The notes under the pieces: generated by a model
What the model was told of the DNA's origin: nothing
Database searches by the model: none
Seen by the model: only the letters and a program-made list of their open reading frames with translations
Shown: in pieces, positions 17,208 through 26,184 of the stretch
Position numbering within the stretch: the stretch's first letter is position 1
How the letters are laid out: every line of letters begins with the position of its first letter
Made by a program: the position numbers and the translations under genes
NCBI RefSeq assembly: GCF_014635845.1
Contig: NZ_BMDP01000001.1
Coordinates: forward strand, 806,001 to 870,000
Direction: 5' to 3'
DNA: 64,000 bases
Origin: Oxalicibacterium solurbis
Lineage (GTDB): Bacteria; Pseudomonadota; Gammaproteobacteria; Burkholderiales; Burkholderiaceae_D

Positions 17208-17957
17208 ATGAGCGTCATCGACAAGGCCCGCGGCGACCGTCGCATTGCCGCGCTACTGCAGAGCGTGCAGCAACGTACACGACTCAAGTTCGAAAAATCC
17301 GATAGCGAACACTGGCTCTCCAGCGTGGACGGCGAACGCGCCGTCATCGAATACGCTGGTTGCCGCCATCCGAGTGCGGCGCTGGCACAGGAGCTGCTGA
17401 CGATCGAGCTCCTGCTGTCCGGTTTCCGCCCGATCCGGCTCGGCATTTCCTCCGTGTTCGAACAGGAAGCAACGCCGACCTTCATCAACGTACTGAATCA
17501 CGAACTGCAACGGCACAAGATCTACGCGCGTTTCCTTGCGCTCGGCTTCACCCCCGAACAGTTTCAGCACGACAGCGACAAGGACACCTTCCCGTATCTG
17601 CAGCAAGTGCTGATGACGGAGCCGGACAACATCGCCCGCATCATCCCGCCCTTCCTGATGCTGCTGTCGCCAGGCGGCACGCTGACGCTCGATGCGTTTC
17701 AGGATCTGTACGACCGCTTCCTGCGCATCAACACCGCCTGGACCAAACAACTCTTAACAATCGAGCAACTCCTGAAGGACTGGGAGCAAAGCGAGTCGCT
17801 GGATCAGACGCTGACCGTGCGCAAAATCCTGCTGACCATCGAGCCGAAGGGCAATTTCAGCTGGTTCGGCTTCAGCGACGAAAAGGGCTTCCCGGATGAC
17901 GGTTTCTACATCGATGAGGCATTTTCGGTACGCGTCGTCCCTGATCAGGCCACCTGA
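17208..17957 (+). CDS. Hypothetical protein
   Basis: A 249-residue soluble protein that I do not recognise. It appears mostly helical, with the first half containing SEHWLSSVDGERAVIEYAGC and TIELLLSGFRPIRLGIS, and the second half TPEQFQHDSDKDTFPYLQQV and PPFLMLLSPGGTLTLDAFQD. No signal peptide, transmembrane segment or catalytic motif is visible. I start at the ATG at 17208 (MSVIDKARGDRR); the frame opens 48 codons earlier with a very basic, unlikely N terminus. Codon use looks like that of its neighbours. Confidence 0.7.
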   Translation: MSVIDKARGDRRIAALLQSVQQRTRLKFEKSDSEHWLSSVDGERAVIEYAGCRHPSAALAQELLTIELLLSGFRPIRLGISSVFEQEATPTFINVLNHELQRHKIYARFLALGFTPEQFQHDSDKDTFPYLQQVLMTEPDNIARIIPPFLMLLSPGGTLTLDAFQDLYDRFLRINTAWTKQLLTIEQLLKDWEQSESLDQTLTVRKILLTIEPKGNFSWFGFSDEKGFPDDGFYIDEAFSVRVVPDQAT

Positions 17958-18028
17958 ACCGCCGGCAGGCAAGCCAAGAAACCGCACAAGCGGTAAAATC
18001 ACGGTTTCGCAGATTTGCACTTTTTTGG

Positions 18029-18056
18029 GGCCTGGCCGCGCATGCGCAGCCGGGCC
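18029..18056 (+). other. GC-rich hairpin in the 5' leader of the aminotransferase gene
   Basis: GGCCTGGC (18029-18036) pairs with GCCGGGCC (18049-18056) with one G-U pair, and an inner GCGCATGCGC palindrome extends it. A run of six T residues precedes it. It ends 31 bases before the GTG start and upstream of the GGAG, so it could shape translation or mRNA stability. It is not a standard terminator. Confidence 0.4.
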
Positions 18057-18086
18057 GGTTTACTTTTCACACTTGCTGGAGCCACT

Positions 18087-19214
18087 GTGCCTGGTCTACT
18101 TCCCAACGTCGATCCCGACGGTCTTCTCGAATATTCCGTCGTCTACACGGATCGCGCGGTCAATCACATGTCGAAACGCTTTCAGGGCGTCATGTGCGAT
18201 ATCTCCCGGACGCTGAAGCAGGTCTATCACGCGCATTCGGCCATCGTCATGCCGGGCTCCGGCACCTTCGGCATGGAAGCCGTCGCCCGCCAGTTCGCCA
18301 CCGGCAAACCCTGCCTCGTGTTGCGCAACGGCTGGTTCAGCTTCCGCTGGACGCAGATCCTTGAAACCGGCAGCATCCCGTCCAGCACCACCATTCTGAT
18401 GGCGCGTCCGGAGGACGATTCCGTGCAGGCCGCCTACGCGCCGGCGCCGATCGACGAAGTCGTCGCCACCATCAAGGAAACCAAACCCGCCATCGTCTTC
18501 GCACCGCACGTCGAAACCGCTTCCGGCATCCTGCTGCCGGACGATTACATGCGCCAGGTATCCGACGCCGTGCATTCGGTCGGCGGCCTGTTCGTACTGG
18601 ATTGCATCGCCTCCGGCACGATCTGGGTCGACATGGAAAAGACCGGCACCGACATCCTGATCAGCGCACCGCAAAAAGGCTGGAGCGGTTCCGCCGGCTG
18701 CGCCTTCATCATGCTGAGCAAGCTCGCGCGCGAACGCATCGATTCCACGCAAAGCACCAGCTTCGCCTGCGACCTGCGCAAATGGCTGCAGATCATGGAA
18801 GCCTACGAGCAAGGCAACGTCGCCTACCACACGACGATGCCGACCGACGCGCTGACCATCCTGCGCGACACGATGAAGGAAACCGAAGACTACGGCTTCG
18901 ACAAGGTATGCGCCGAACAGCAGGAGTTGGGCGACCGCGTGCGCAAGCTGCTGGCAGAGCGCGGTTTCAAGAGCGTGGCGGCAAAAGGCTACCAGGCACC
19001 GGGCGTGGTCGTCAGCTACACGACAGACGACGGCATCCAGTCGTCGAAGAAATTCGCTGCAGTCGGCCTGCAGACGGCAGCCGGCGTACCGCTGCAATGC
19101 GATGAACGTCCGGATTTCAAGACCTTCCGTGTCGGACTGTTCGGCCTGGACAAACTGCACAACATCGAGCGTACCGTCGCGAATCTGGAGAAGGCGCTGG
19201 ACGCGATGGCGTAA
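18087..19214 (+). CDS. Class V PLP-dependent aminotransferase
   Basis: A 375-residue fold-type I PLP enzyme of the class V aminotransferase group, resembling alanine-glyoxylate and serine-glyoxylate aminotransferases. The N-terminal part has VMPGSGTFGMEAVARQFATG (cofactor phosphate region); HVETASGILLP and LFVLDCIASG hold the PLP-ring Asp, and SAPQKGWSGSAGC contains the Schiff-base Lys. I start at the GTG at 18087 (reading MPGLLPNVDPDG) because GGAG sits five bases upstream and the extension is not family-like. The substrate cannot be named. A 25-codon membrane peptide gene follows 63 bp downstream. Confidence 0.85.
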   Translation: MPGLLPNVDPDGLLEYSVVYTDRAVNHMSKRFQGVMCDISRTLKQVYHAHSAIVMPGSGTFGMEAVARQFATGKPCLVLRNGWFSFRWTQILETGSIPSSTTILMARPEDDSVQAAYAPAPIDEVVATIKETKPAIVFAPHVETASGILLPDDYMRQVSDAVHSVGGLFVLDCIASGTIWVDMEKTGTDILISAPQKGWSGSAGCAFIMLSKLARERIDSTQSTSFACDLRKWLQIMEAYEQGNVAYHTTMPTDALTILRDTMKETEDYGFDKVCAEQQELGDRVRKLLAERGFKSVAAKGYQAPGVVVSYTTDDGIQSSKKFAAVGLQTAAGVPLQCDERPDFKTFRVGLFGLDKLHNIERTVANLEKALDAMA

Positions 19215-19277
19215 TACGCATCACTGCCGGCAGTCGCAAGGCCGGCAACCCATCGCACATTGTTTATTGGAGCAGAC

Positions 19278-19355
19278 ATGAATACGAAGTGGAAAATCAT
19301 CGTGACGATCTTCGTCGTCGCCATCTCGGCAATCTCCCTGTACGTCAATCCGTAA
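19278..19355 (+). CDS. 25-residue single-span membrane peptide
   Basis: A very small open frame, ATG to TAA in 26 codons, with a good Shine-Dalgarno sequence (GGAG, five bases before the ATG). The peptide starts MNTKWK, then a hydrophobic segment of about 16 residues (IIVTIFVVAISAISLY) and ends VNP, as expected for a small inner-membrane peptide with a positive cytosolic N terminus. A rho-independent terminator follows 69 bp after the stop. It may be the last gene of the aminotransferase transcript. No function is known. Confidence 0.6.
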   Translation: MNTKWKIIVTIFVVAISAISLYVNP

Positions 19356-19423
19356 CGGAAGCTGCATCGGGAACCACATCGGCCGGGCGCGATTGCAATC
19401 TCGCAAGCCTGTCGACCAAGTTC

Positions 19424-19449
19424 AAAAGCCGGACAAACGTCCGGCTTTT
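19424..19449 (+). terminator. Rho-independent terminator
   Basis: An 11-bp stem (AAAAGCCGGAC / GTCCGGCTTTT) with a four-base AAAC loop and a T run. It should end the aminotransferase-small peptide transcript. The stem sequence is the same as in the terminator at 23360. Confidence 0.85.
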
Positions 19450-19610
19450 TTATTGGGAGAATTGCAAACACCATACGCGCGATGATCTTCTTCGGAAAAC
19501 CGGTGTCACGACAACCGGCATCGAATATTCCGCACAAGATGTAACCGATTCACCAGCATCGACGAATTACACAGGTCTTCTCTTCATTTTTAATCGACCT
19601 GCTATCGCCC

Positions 19611-20414
19611 ATGTCCAGCCTATCCTTCGGCATCTTCTCGATCAAAACCTCGCAGCTGCTTCTCGTCATCTGCCTTCTCGCTGCACTGGCAATCGCACTG
19701 ATCGTTTCCCGGCGTAAAAATATCAAGATTATTGATACATCGTTGCAGATCATTCTGCTCTCGATGGTCGTCGCACGTATCGTGTTTGTCGCCACATGGT
19801 TCGAACATTACTGGAAAGCACCGTTGTCGATACTGGACATTCGTGACGGCGGTTTCAACGTTGCGGCCGGTATCGCTGCAGGTTGTGCGCTGGTTGCGTG
19901 GCGCAGCTGGAAACAGCCGATACTGCGCACACCGCTGGCCGTCGGCACACTGACCTTCCTGCTGGCATGGGGCATCGCCGTGCCGTCTGCCGATTCGATT
20001 GCAGGAGAAGTCGCGTTGCCAGCCGTGACGCTCACGACCTTCGATGGCAAGCTCACGACGTTCGAGAAACTCGCCCACGGCAAACCGCTGGTGGTCAATC
20101 TGTGGGCCAGTTGGTGCCCGCCCTGCCGCCGCGAAATGCCGCTGCTGGTGGAAGCGCAGAAGAAGAACAAGGGCATTGCCTTTGTCTTCGTCAATGAAGA
20201 TAGCGATCGGGACGAGGGATTACTCTTCGCCAACCAGATGAATCTGCCGACCGGCAGCATCGTCGCCGATTACGATTTTGGATTGATGCGCATGTTCGGC
20301 GCGCGCGTGCTGCCGACTACCTTGTACTACTCAAAGAATGGAGAGCTGGTGGCAACGCATGTAGGCGGCTTGTCGGAAGCAACGCTGGCCAGTGGATTAT
20401 CAAAAATAAAGTGA
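19611..20414 (+). CDS. Membrane-anchored TlpA-like thioredoxin with Lgt-like membrane domain
   Basis: A 267-residue protein. The N-terminal part (about 1-130) has four hydrophobic segments and a stretch (VVARIVFVATWFEHYW then LSILDIRDGGFNVAAG) that looks like a short remnant of the prolipoprotein diacylglyceryl transferase fold. The C-terminal domain (about 135-267) is a TlpA/ResA thioredoxin fold with NLWASWCPPCRREMP and the cis-Pro VLPTTLYY, facing the periplasm. It should reduce or exchange disulfides, perhaps in cytochrome c assembly; this is inference. The start lacks a strong Shine-Dalgarno sequence. It stands alone, convergent with the OsmC-YcaO gene. Confidence 0.8.
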   Translation: MSSLSFGIFSIKTSQLLLVICLLAALAIALIVSRRKNIKIIDTSLQIILLSMVVARIVFVATWFEHYWKAPLSILDIRDGGFNVAAGIAAGCALVAWRSWKQPILRTPLAVGTLTFLLAWGIAVPSADSIAGEVALPAVTLTTFDGKLTTFEKLAHGKPLVVNLWASWCPPCRREMPLLVEAQKKNKGIAFVFVNEDSDRDEGLLFANQMNLPTGSIVADYDFGLMRMFGARVLPTTLYYSKNGELVATHVGGLSEATLASGLSKIK

Positions 20415-20515
20415 TTGAATAGCGGCTGATATCATTCAGGCCGGCATGCCCGCACTGACACTCGCGCCGCTATCGAACATGCTTTTTTCTGGAAGACGGG
20501 CCCCCATCGCCCCCG

Positions 20516-22735
20516 TCACAAGGCGCCGGCCTGACTGGCGATAGTTGCCAAGCCGGCCCGCGCTGCATGCAGTTTCCTGTAGCTGTCGAGCAGACGCTGG
20601 TGCCTTTCGAGACCTTCCAGTTGCATGCTTGTCGGTGTCAGGCCGAAAAAGCGCACGCTGCCGTCCGTTGAACCCAGCACCGCGTCCATCCGGGCGTTGC
20701 CGAACATGCGGCGGAAATTGACCACATAGTCGTCCAGTTCCAGTTCGTCATCCAGCAGCACCTCCAGCACCACATTCAGGGCCTGATAAAACAATCCGCG
20801 CTCGACCGTGTTGTCGTTGTACTGCAGGAAGGCACCTACCAGTTCATGCGCCTCCTCGAATTGCTGCAAGGCGAGACGGATCAGCAATTTCAGTTCGAGC
20901 ACGGTCAACTGCCCCCAATCCGTGTTTTCGTCGAATTCGATACCGATCAAGGTGGCGATATCGCCGTATTCATCCAGCTCGTTGTTTTCCAGACGATCGA
21001 GCAATGCTTCCAGCGCAGTATCGTCCAGTTGATGCAGGTTCAGGATATCGGCGCGGAACAGCAGTGCCTTGTTGGTGTTGTCCCAGATCAAATCCTCTAC
21101 CGGATACACCTCGGAATAGCCGGGCACCAGAATGCGGCACGCCGTCGCACCCAACTGGTCGACCACCGCCACGTACACTTCCTTGCCCATTTCTTTGAGG
21201 ATCCCGAACAAGGTCGCGGCTTCTTCCACATTGGAATTTTCGCCATGGCCGGAAAAATCCCATTCGACAAAATCGAAATCCGGTTTGGCGCTGAAGAAAC
21301 GCCACGACACCACGCCGCTGGAATCGATGAAATGCTCGACAAAGTTGTACGGCTCGGTCACGGCTTCGCTGGCAAAAGTCGGTCGCGGCAAATCGTTCAA
21401 GCCTTCAAAGCTGCGCCCCTGCAGTAATTCTGTCAGGCTGCGTTCCAGCGCTACTTCCAGGCTTGGATGCGCGCCGAATGATGCAAACACGCCGCCGGTG
21501 CGCGGGTTCATCAGCGTGACGCACATCACCGGATAGACGCCGCCCAGCGACGCATCTTTCACCAGCACCGGAAAGCCTTGTTCTTCCAATCCCTTGATGC
21601 CGGCAACAATGCCGGGATATTTCGCCAGCACTTCCTGCGGCACATCGGGCAAGGCGATTTCGCCTTCGAGAATTTCGCGCTTCACTGCACGCTCGAAAAT
21701 TTCGGACAGACATTGCACCTGTGCTTCGGCCAGTGTGTTACCGGCGCTCATGCCGTTGCTGGCATAAAGATTCTCGATCAGATTGGACGGGAAATACACG
21801 ACTTCGCCGTCCGACTGCCGCACATACGGCAGCGAGCAGATGCCGCGCTGCACATTGCCCGAGTTGGTATCGATCAGATGCGAGCCGCGCAGTTCGCCAT
21901 CCGGGTTGTAAATCGCCAGGGAGTACTCATCGAGAATTTCCTTCGGCAGTGCATCCTTGCGGCCGGGTTTGAACCAGCGCTCGTTCGGATAGTGCACAAA
22001 CTCGGCGTTGGCGATGTCTTCACCCCAGAACACACCGGCGTAGAAATGGTTGTTGCTGACGCGCTCGATGTATTCGCCCAGCGCCGACGCCAGCGCGCTT
22101 TCCTTGGTCGAGCCCTTGCCGTTGGTGAAACACATCGGCGAATGCGCATCGCGAATATGCAGCGACCATACGTTGGGCACGATGTTGCGCCACGACGCGA
22201 TCTCGATCTTGATGCCGATGCTCGCCAGCAGGCCCGACATGTTGGCGATCGTTTGTTCCAGCGGCAGATCCTTACCCGCGATGCAGGTGCGTGCATCGGG
22301 TGCCGGCGTCAACGTCAGCAACGACTGCGCATCGGCATCCAGATTTTCTACTTCTTCGATGACGAATTCTGGGCCTTCCTGCACCACTTTTTTCACCGTG
22401 CAGCGCTCTATCGAACGCAGGATGCCTCGGCGATCGGCTTCCGAAATATCCGCCGGCAGCTCGACCTGAATCTTGAAAATCTGTGCGTAGCGATTTTCCG
22501 GATCGACAATATTGTTCTGCGACAGACGAATATTTTCGGTCGGAATGTTGCGTGTGTTGCAATACAACTTCACGAAGTACGCCGCACACAAGGCGGACGA
22601 AGCCAGAAAATAATCGAACGGACCTGGTGCCGAACCATCGCCCTTGTAGCGAATCGGCTGGTCCGCAATAACCGTAAAGTCATCGAACTTGGCCTCAAGA
22701 CGCAGCTTGTCGAGAAAATTGACCTTGATTTCCAT
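20516..22735 (-). CDS. OsmC-YcaO fusion protein
   Basis: A 739-residue two-part protein. The first about 140 residues form an OsmC-like domain that keeps both family cysteines (SSALCAAYFVKLYCN and ERCTVKK), which in OsmC/Ohr act in thiol-dependent peroxide reduction. From about 170 to 560 is a YcaO domain: ALASALGEYIERVSNN and the LAEAQVQCLSEIFERAVKRE region carry the acidic ATP/Mg ligands of that family. A helical C-terminal part of about 180 residues follows. YcaO enzymes use ATP to activate amide carbonyls; E. coli YcaO is linked to RimO-dependent S12 methylthiolation. The start at 22735 (MEIKVNFLDKL) is preferred over an upstream in-frame ATG. Monocistronic. Confidence 0.9.
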   Translation of the reverse strand: MEIKVNFLDKLRLEAKFDDFTVIADQPIRYKGDGSAPGPFDYFLASSALCAAYFVKLYCNTRNIPTENIRLSQNNIVDPENRYAQIFKIQVELPADISEADRRGILRSIERCTVKKVVQEGPEFVIEEVENLDADAQSLLTLTPAPDARTCIAGKDLPLEQTIANMSGLLASIGIKIEIASWRNIVPNVWSLHIRDAHSPMCFTNGKGSTKESALASALGEYIERVSNNHFYAGVFWGEDIANAEFVHYPNERWFKPGRKDALPKEILDEYSLAIYNPDGELRGSHLIDTNSGNVQRGICSLPYVRQSDGEVVYFPSNLIENLYASNGMSAGNTLAEAQVQCLSEIFERAVKREILEGEIALPDVPQEVLAKYPGIVAGIKGLEEQGFPVLVKDASLGGVYPVMCVTLMNPRTGGVFASFGAHPSLEVALERSLTELLQGRSFEGLNDLPRPTFASEAVTEPYNFVEHFIDSSGVVSWRFFSAKPDFDFVEWDFSGHGENSNVEEAATLFGILKEMGKEVYVAVVDQLGATACRILVPGYSEVYPVEDLIWDNTNKALLFRADILNLHQLDDTALEALLDRLENNELDEYGDIATLIGIEFDENTDWGQLTVLELKLLIRLALQQFEEAHELVGAFLQYNDNTVERGLFYQALNVVLEVLLDDELELDDYVVNFRRMFGNARMDAVLGSTDGSVRFFGLTPTSMQLEGLERHQRLLDSYRKLHAARAGLATIASQAGAL

Positions 22736-22957
22736 GGGGCGAATTCCAAAAATGGTGCTTGATGAAGTAGCCGCTATTATCCGTCGCCACGCCGGTGTCG
22801 TGTCATGCAACGATGTTTTTCACAAACGTTGCTGCATACGGATAATTTGACCGGCAAACGCCATTACGCGGGAAGTGGCCGAAACTGGCGTCACATGCAG
22901 TCAATCGCTGTTTGGGTCGATAGCGGCTATCGGCCGATGCACGAGGCAAGGCAAAAT

Positions 22958-22986
22958 TTGTTTTGCCTGATCTTATCGTTGATAAT
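22958..22986 (+). promoter_or_regulatory. Candidate sigma70 promoter of the DUF3297 gene, possibly leaderless
   Basis: TTGTTT (22958-22963), a 17-bp spacer and GATAAT (22981-22986). Transcription would start at about 22993, one base before the ATG at 22994, and no Shine-Dalgarno sequence is visible, so the mRNA may be leaderless. Confidence 0.45.
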
Positions 22987-22993
22987 TGTCGAC

Positions 22994-23242
22994 ATGAACG
23001 ATACTACACAGCGCCCCGCTCTTCCCGACCGACTCTCCATCGATCCTCGCAGCCCTTATTACGATGCCGCCATATTTGAACATCAAGTGGGCATCAGGCT
23101 GAACGACAAGGAACGCTCCGATGTTGAGGAATATTGCATCAGCGAGGGATGGGTGAAAGTCCCGGCCGGAAAGGCGCTGGACCGCAAAGGCAATCCTTTA
23201 CTGACAAAGTTGAAAGGCAAGGTCGAAGCTTTTTACCGGTGA
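22994..23242 (+). CDS. DUF3297 family small protein
   Basis: An 82-residue soluble protein of the DUF3297 family, with the typical PALPDRLSIDPRSPYYDAA start, VGIRLNDKERSDVEEYCISE and KALDRKGNPLLTKLKGKVEA. Function unknown. The ATG at 22994 gives the family N terminus; the frame is open far upstream but that part is not conserved in character. A terminator shared with convergent ilvD follows at 23360. See the promoter entry for the possible lack of a 5' leader. Confidence 0.85.
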   Translation: MNDTTQRPALPDRLSIDPRSPYYDAAIFEHQVGIRLNDKERSDVEEYCISEGWVKVPAGKALDRKGNPLLTKLKGKVEAFYR

Positions 23243-23359
23243 CGATCGCCTTTCACCGACATTCCTTCATGCCTGTCATGGCTGCAGCGGACAGGCGTTA
23301 ACGCTTCTTGCGGCAACACTGCCAAGCCGCTTTCAGCCGATTGCCTTCAGCGCCATTAA

Positions 23360-23385
23360 AAAAGCCGGACTACTGTCCGGCTTTT
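23360..23385. terminator. Rho-independent terminator between DUF3297 gene and ilvD
   Basis: An 11-bp stem (AAAAGCCGGAC / GTCCGGCTTTT) with a four-base TACT loop, A-rich on the left and T-rich on the right. It lies between convergent genes and can serve both. Confidence 0.85.
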
Positions 23386-23405
23386 CAGTTACAGCACGCT
23401 TCCGA

Positions 23406-25079
23406 TCAACCGGTGACCGCGCCCTTGCTCGCGGTCGAAGCCAGTGCCGCAAACTTCGACAACACGCCACGCGTATAACGTGGCGCTGGCTGCTTCCAGT
23501 TGGCACGACGGCGTGCGATTTCTTCTTCCGACACGTTCAGTTGAATCAGCAGTTTGTGCGCATCGATCGTGACCGAGTCGCCCTCTTCCACCAGACCGAT
23601 CAGGCCGCCGACAAATGCTTCCGGCGACACGTGACCGACCACCATGCCCCAGGTACCGCCGGAGAAACGACCGTCGGTGATCAGGCCGACGGATTCGCCC
23701 AGACCTTGACCGACCAGCGCGGAAGTCGGTGCCAGCATCTCCGGCATGCCCGGACCGCCTTTTGGTCCGAGGTAACGCAGGATGACGACGTCGCCCGCCT
23801 TGATCTGTTTGGCCATGATCGCGTCCATTGCCGAGTATTCGTCGTCGAACACGCGCGCCGGGCCGGTGATGACCGGGTTTTTCAGGCCGGTGATTTTTGC
23901 CACGCAGCCTTCAGGCGACAGATTGCCTTTGAGGATCGCGAGGTGGCCTTGTTCGTACAACGCGTCCTTGATCGGGTGAATCACGTCCTGATCGGCACGC
24001 GGCACCGATGGCACGTCGGCCAGCATTTCGGCCACGGTCTTGCCGGTGATCGTCATGCAATCACCGTGCAGCAGACCTGCGTCGAGCAACACCTTCATCA
24101 CTTGCGGAATGCCGCCGGCCTTGTGCAGGTCGGTCGCGACGTATTTGCCCGAAGGTTTCAGATCGCAGATGACCGGAACCTTCTTGCGCATGCGCTCGAA
24201 GTCGTCGATGGTCCATTCCACTTCCGCAGCGTGTGCAATCGCGAGGAAGTGCAGCACGGCATTGGTCGAGCCGCCGGTTGCCATGATGACGGCGACGGCG
24301 TTTTCGATTGCCTTGCGCGTCACGATGTCGCGCGGCTTCAGGTCGTTCTTGATCGCTTCGATCAGCACGCGGGCGGATTCCGCTGCGGAGCCGACTTTTT
24401 CATCGTCAGGATTGGCCATCGTGGACGAGTACGGCAAGGCCAGACCGAGCGCTTCGAACGACGACGACATCGTGTTTGCCGTGTACATGCCACCGCACGA
24501 ACCCGACGACGGGCAGGCGTTGCGCTCGATGCCGTCGAAATCTTCCTGCGACATGCGGCCAGCGGTGAATTCACCCACGGCTTCGAATGCGGACACGATG
24601 GTCAGGTCCTTGCCCTTCCAGTTGCCCGGCTTGATGGTGCCGCCGTACACGTAGATGCTCGGCACGTTGGTGCGCAGCATGGCGATCATGCCGCCCGGCA
24701 TGTTCTTGTCGCAACCGCCGATGACGACGCAGCCGTCCATCCACTGGCCGTTGACGGCAGTTTCGATACAGTCGGCGATGACTTCGCGCGAGATCAGCGA
24801 GTACTTCATGCCTTCGGTACCCATCGACATGCCGTCGGAAATCGTCGGCGTGCCGAACACTTGCGGATTGCCGCCGGATTCCTTGATGGTCTTGATCGCG
24901 ATGTCGGCGAGTTTCTGCAGGCCGGAGTTGCACGGCGTAATCGTCGAGTGACCGTTGGCGATGCCTACCATCGGCTTGTCGAAGTCTTCCTTCTCGTAAC
25001 CCATGGCGTAATACATGGAACGGTTCGGGCTGCGCGACACGCCCTGCGTGATGTTCTTGGAACGGCGGTTGAATGACAT
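23406..25079 (-). CDS. ilvD: Dihydroxy-acid dehydratase
   Basis: Iron-sulfur enzyme that dehydrates 2,3-dihydroxy-isovalerate and -methylvalerate, the step before transamination in valine and isoleucine synthesis. 557 residues, normal length. The N terminus [20 protein letters not shown] is family-like; GCDKNMPGG and [16 protein letters not shown] hold the cluster cysteines, and [19 protein letters not shown] is the C-terminal signature. The ATG at 25079 has GGAG five bases upstream; the longer in-frame extension is rejected. It is divergent from a LysR regulator across 204 bp, which may control it. Confidence 0.97.
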   Translation of the reverse strand: MSFNRRSKNITQGVSRSPNRSMYYAMGYEKEDFDKPMVGIANGHSTITPCNSGLQKLADIAIKTIKESGGNPQVFGTPTISDGMSMGTEGMKYSLISREVIADCIETAVNGQWMDGCVVIGGCDKNMPGGMIAMLRTNVPSIYVYGGTIKPGNWKGKDLTIVSAFEAVGEFTAGRMSQEDFDGIERNACPSSGSCGGMYTANTMSSSFEALGLALPYSSTMANPDDEKVGSAAESARVLIEAIKNDLKPRDIVTRKAIENAVAVIMATGGSTNAVLHFLAIAHAAEVEWTIDDFERMRKKVPVICDLKPSGKYVATDLHKAGGIPQVMKVLLDAGLLHGDCMTITGKTVAEMLADVPSVPRADQDVIHPIKDALYEQGHLAILKGNLSPEGCVAKITGLKNPVITGPARVFDDEYSAMDAIMAKQIKAGDVVILRYLGPKGGPGMPEMLAPTSALVGQGLGESVGLITDGRFSGGTWGMVVGHVSPEAFVGGLIGLVEEGDSVTIDAHKLLIQLNVSEEEIARRRANWKQPAPRYTRGVLSKFAALASTASKGAVTG

Positions 25080-25219
25080 GGTGACTCCAGAAGTCGGTAA
25101 TGCGCCGCAATTTGAAAACGGAACAGAGGCTGCGGCGGTTGCCTGCCCGGTAACAGGGCAATTCCTTGAAAAACCGAAAAGAGCGGCTAGATTGCCTTGC
25201 GTGGCGCTGCGTGTCAAAT

Positions 25220-25258
25220 ATATGATTCAATGCATATCAATACGTATTTCATATCAAT
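25220..25258. promoter_or_regulatory. AT-rich repeats in the ilvD/LysR divergent region
   Basis: ATAT-N10-ATAT (25220-25237) followed by a second copy of CATATCAAT (25233-25241 and 25250-25258, 17 bp apart). LysR-type regulators commonly bind such T-rich dyads next to their own gene. Use as an operator is inference. Confidence 0.35.
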
Positions 25259-25283
25259 CAAGCACAACCAGACAGGCGAACGG

Positions 25284-26180
25284 ATGAACATCGAACTGCG
25301 GCAATTGCGCTATTTCGTCACCGTGGCGGACGAGATGCATTTCGGCCGCGCGGCGCAGCGGCTGCACATGACGCAACCGCCGCTGTCGCAGGCGATCCAG
25401 CAACTGGAAGCGGCACTCGGCGGCGTGCAATTGTTTACGCGTACCAGCCGCAGCGTGGCATTGACTCCGGCCGGCACGGCGCTATTGCCTGAAGCGCAAC
25501 GTATCCTGCAGCAGACTTCCGCCCTGCCCGATCTGGCGCGGCGTGCCGCCTCTGGCGCATCGGGCCGGCTATCACTGGCGTTCGTCTCGACGGCAGACTA
25601 CAGCGTGTTGCCGCCGGTGCTACGCGAATTCCGCGAGGCGTACCCCGATGTGGAAATCGACCTGCGCGAAGCCACCACCGACGTGCAGATCGAGGAACTG
25701 CTGCAGGGCCGCGTCGATGTCGGCCTGCTGATCCCGCCATTACCGGATCGCGCTCGGGCGCAGCTCGATTATCTGCCGGTGCTGACGGAACCTTTGATCC
25801 TCGCCGTACCCAAAGGACTGTCCATGCTGCGCGGCAAGACCAAGATCGCATTGCAGGCGCTGGCCGAACAGCCGCTGGTGATCTTCCCGCGTCGCATTGC
25901 ACCGGCGCTGCACGATGCGATCGTCGCCTGCTATCACGACGCGGGGCTGACGCCGCGCATCGGACAGGAAGCGATCCAGATGCAGACCATCATCGGCCTC
26001 GTTTCCGCCGGCATGGGCATCGCGCTTGTGCCACAATCCGTGTCGAACCTGAAGCGGCCCGGCGTTGAATACCGGCCGCTGGCGGACAGGACGCCGCTGG
26101 TCGAGACCGGATTGGCCTGGCGGCGCGACAATGCCTCACCGGTGTTGCGCGCCTTCCTTGAACTGTTACGAAAGAAATAG
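25284..26180 (+). CDS. LysR family transcriptional regulator
   Basis: A 298-residue LysR-type regulator. The N-terminal helix-turn-helix is plain ([20 protein letters not shown] then [20 protein letters not shown]), followed by the periplasmic-binding-like effector domain (about 90-298). It resembles the group controlling aromatic or amino acid catabolism, but the effector is not deducible. The ATG at 25284 is the family start; the frame extends upstream into the intergenic region. It is divergent from ilvD and only 4 bp upstream of lgt, so lgt may be read from the same transcript. Confidence 0.93.
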   Translation: MNIELRQLRYFVTVADEMHFGRAAQRLHMTQPPLSQAIQQLEAALGGVQLFTRTSRSVALTPAGTALLPEAQRILQQTSALPDLARRAASGASGRLSLAFVSTADYSVLPPVLREFREAYPDVEIDLREATTDVQIEELLQGRVDVGLLIPPLPDRARAQLDYLPVLTEPLILAVPKGLSMLRGKTKIALQALAEQPLVIFPRRIAPALHDAIVACYHDAGLTPRIGQEAIQMQTIIGLVSAGMGIALVPQSVSNLKRPGVEYRPLADRTPLVETGLAWRRDNASPVLRAFLELLRKK

Positions 26181-26184
26181 AGTT

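Noticed and set aside
18021-18060. Hairpin before the aminotransferase read as a terminator
   Set aside because: The T run is before, not after, the stem on the plus strand, and no U tract follows on the minus strand.
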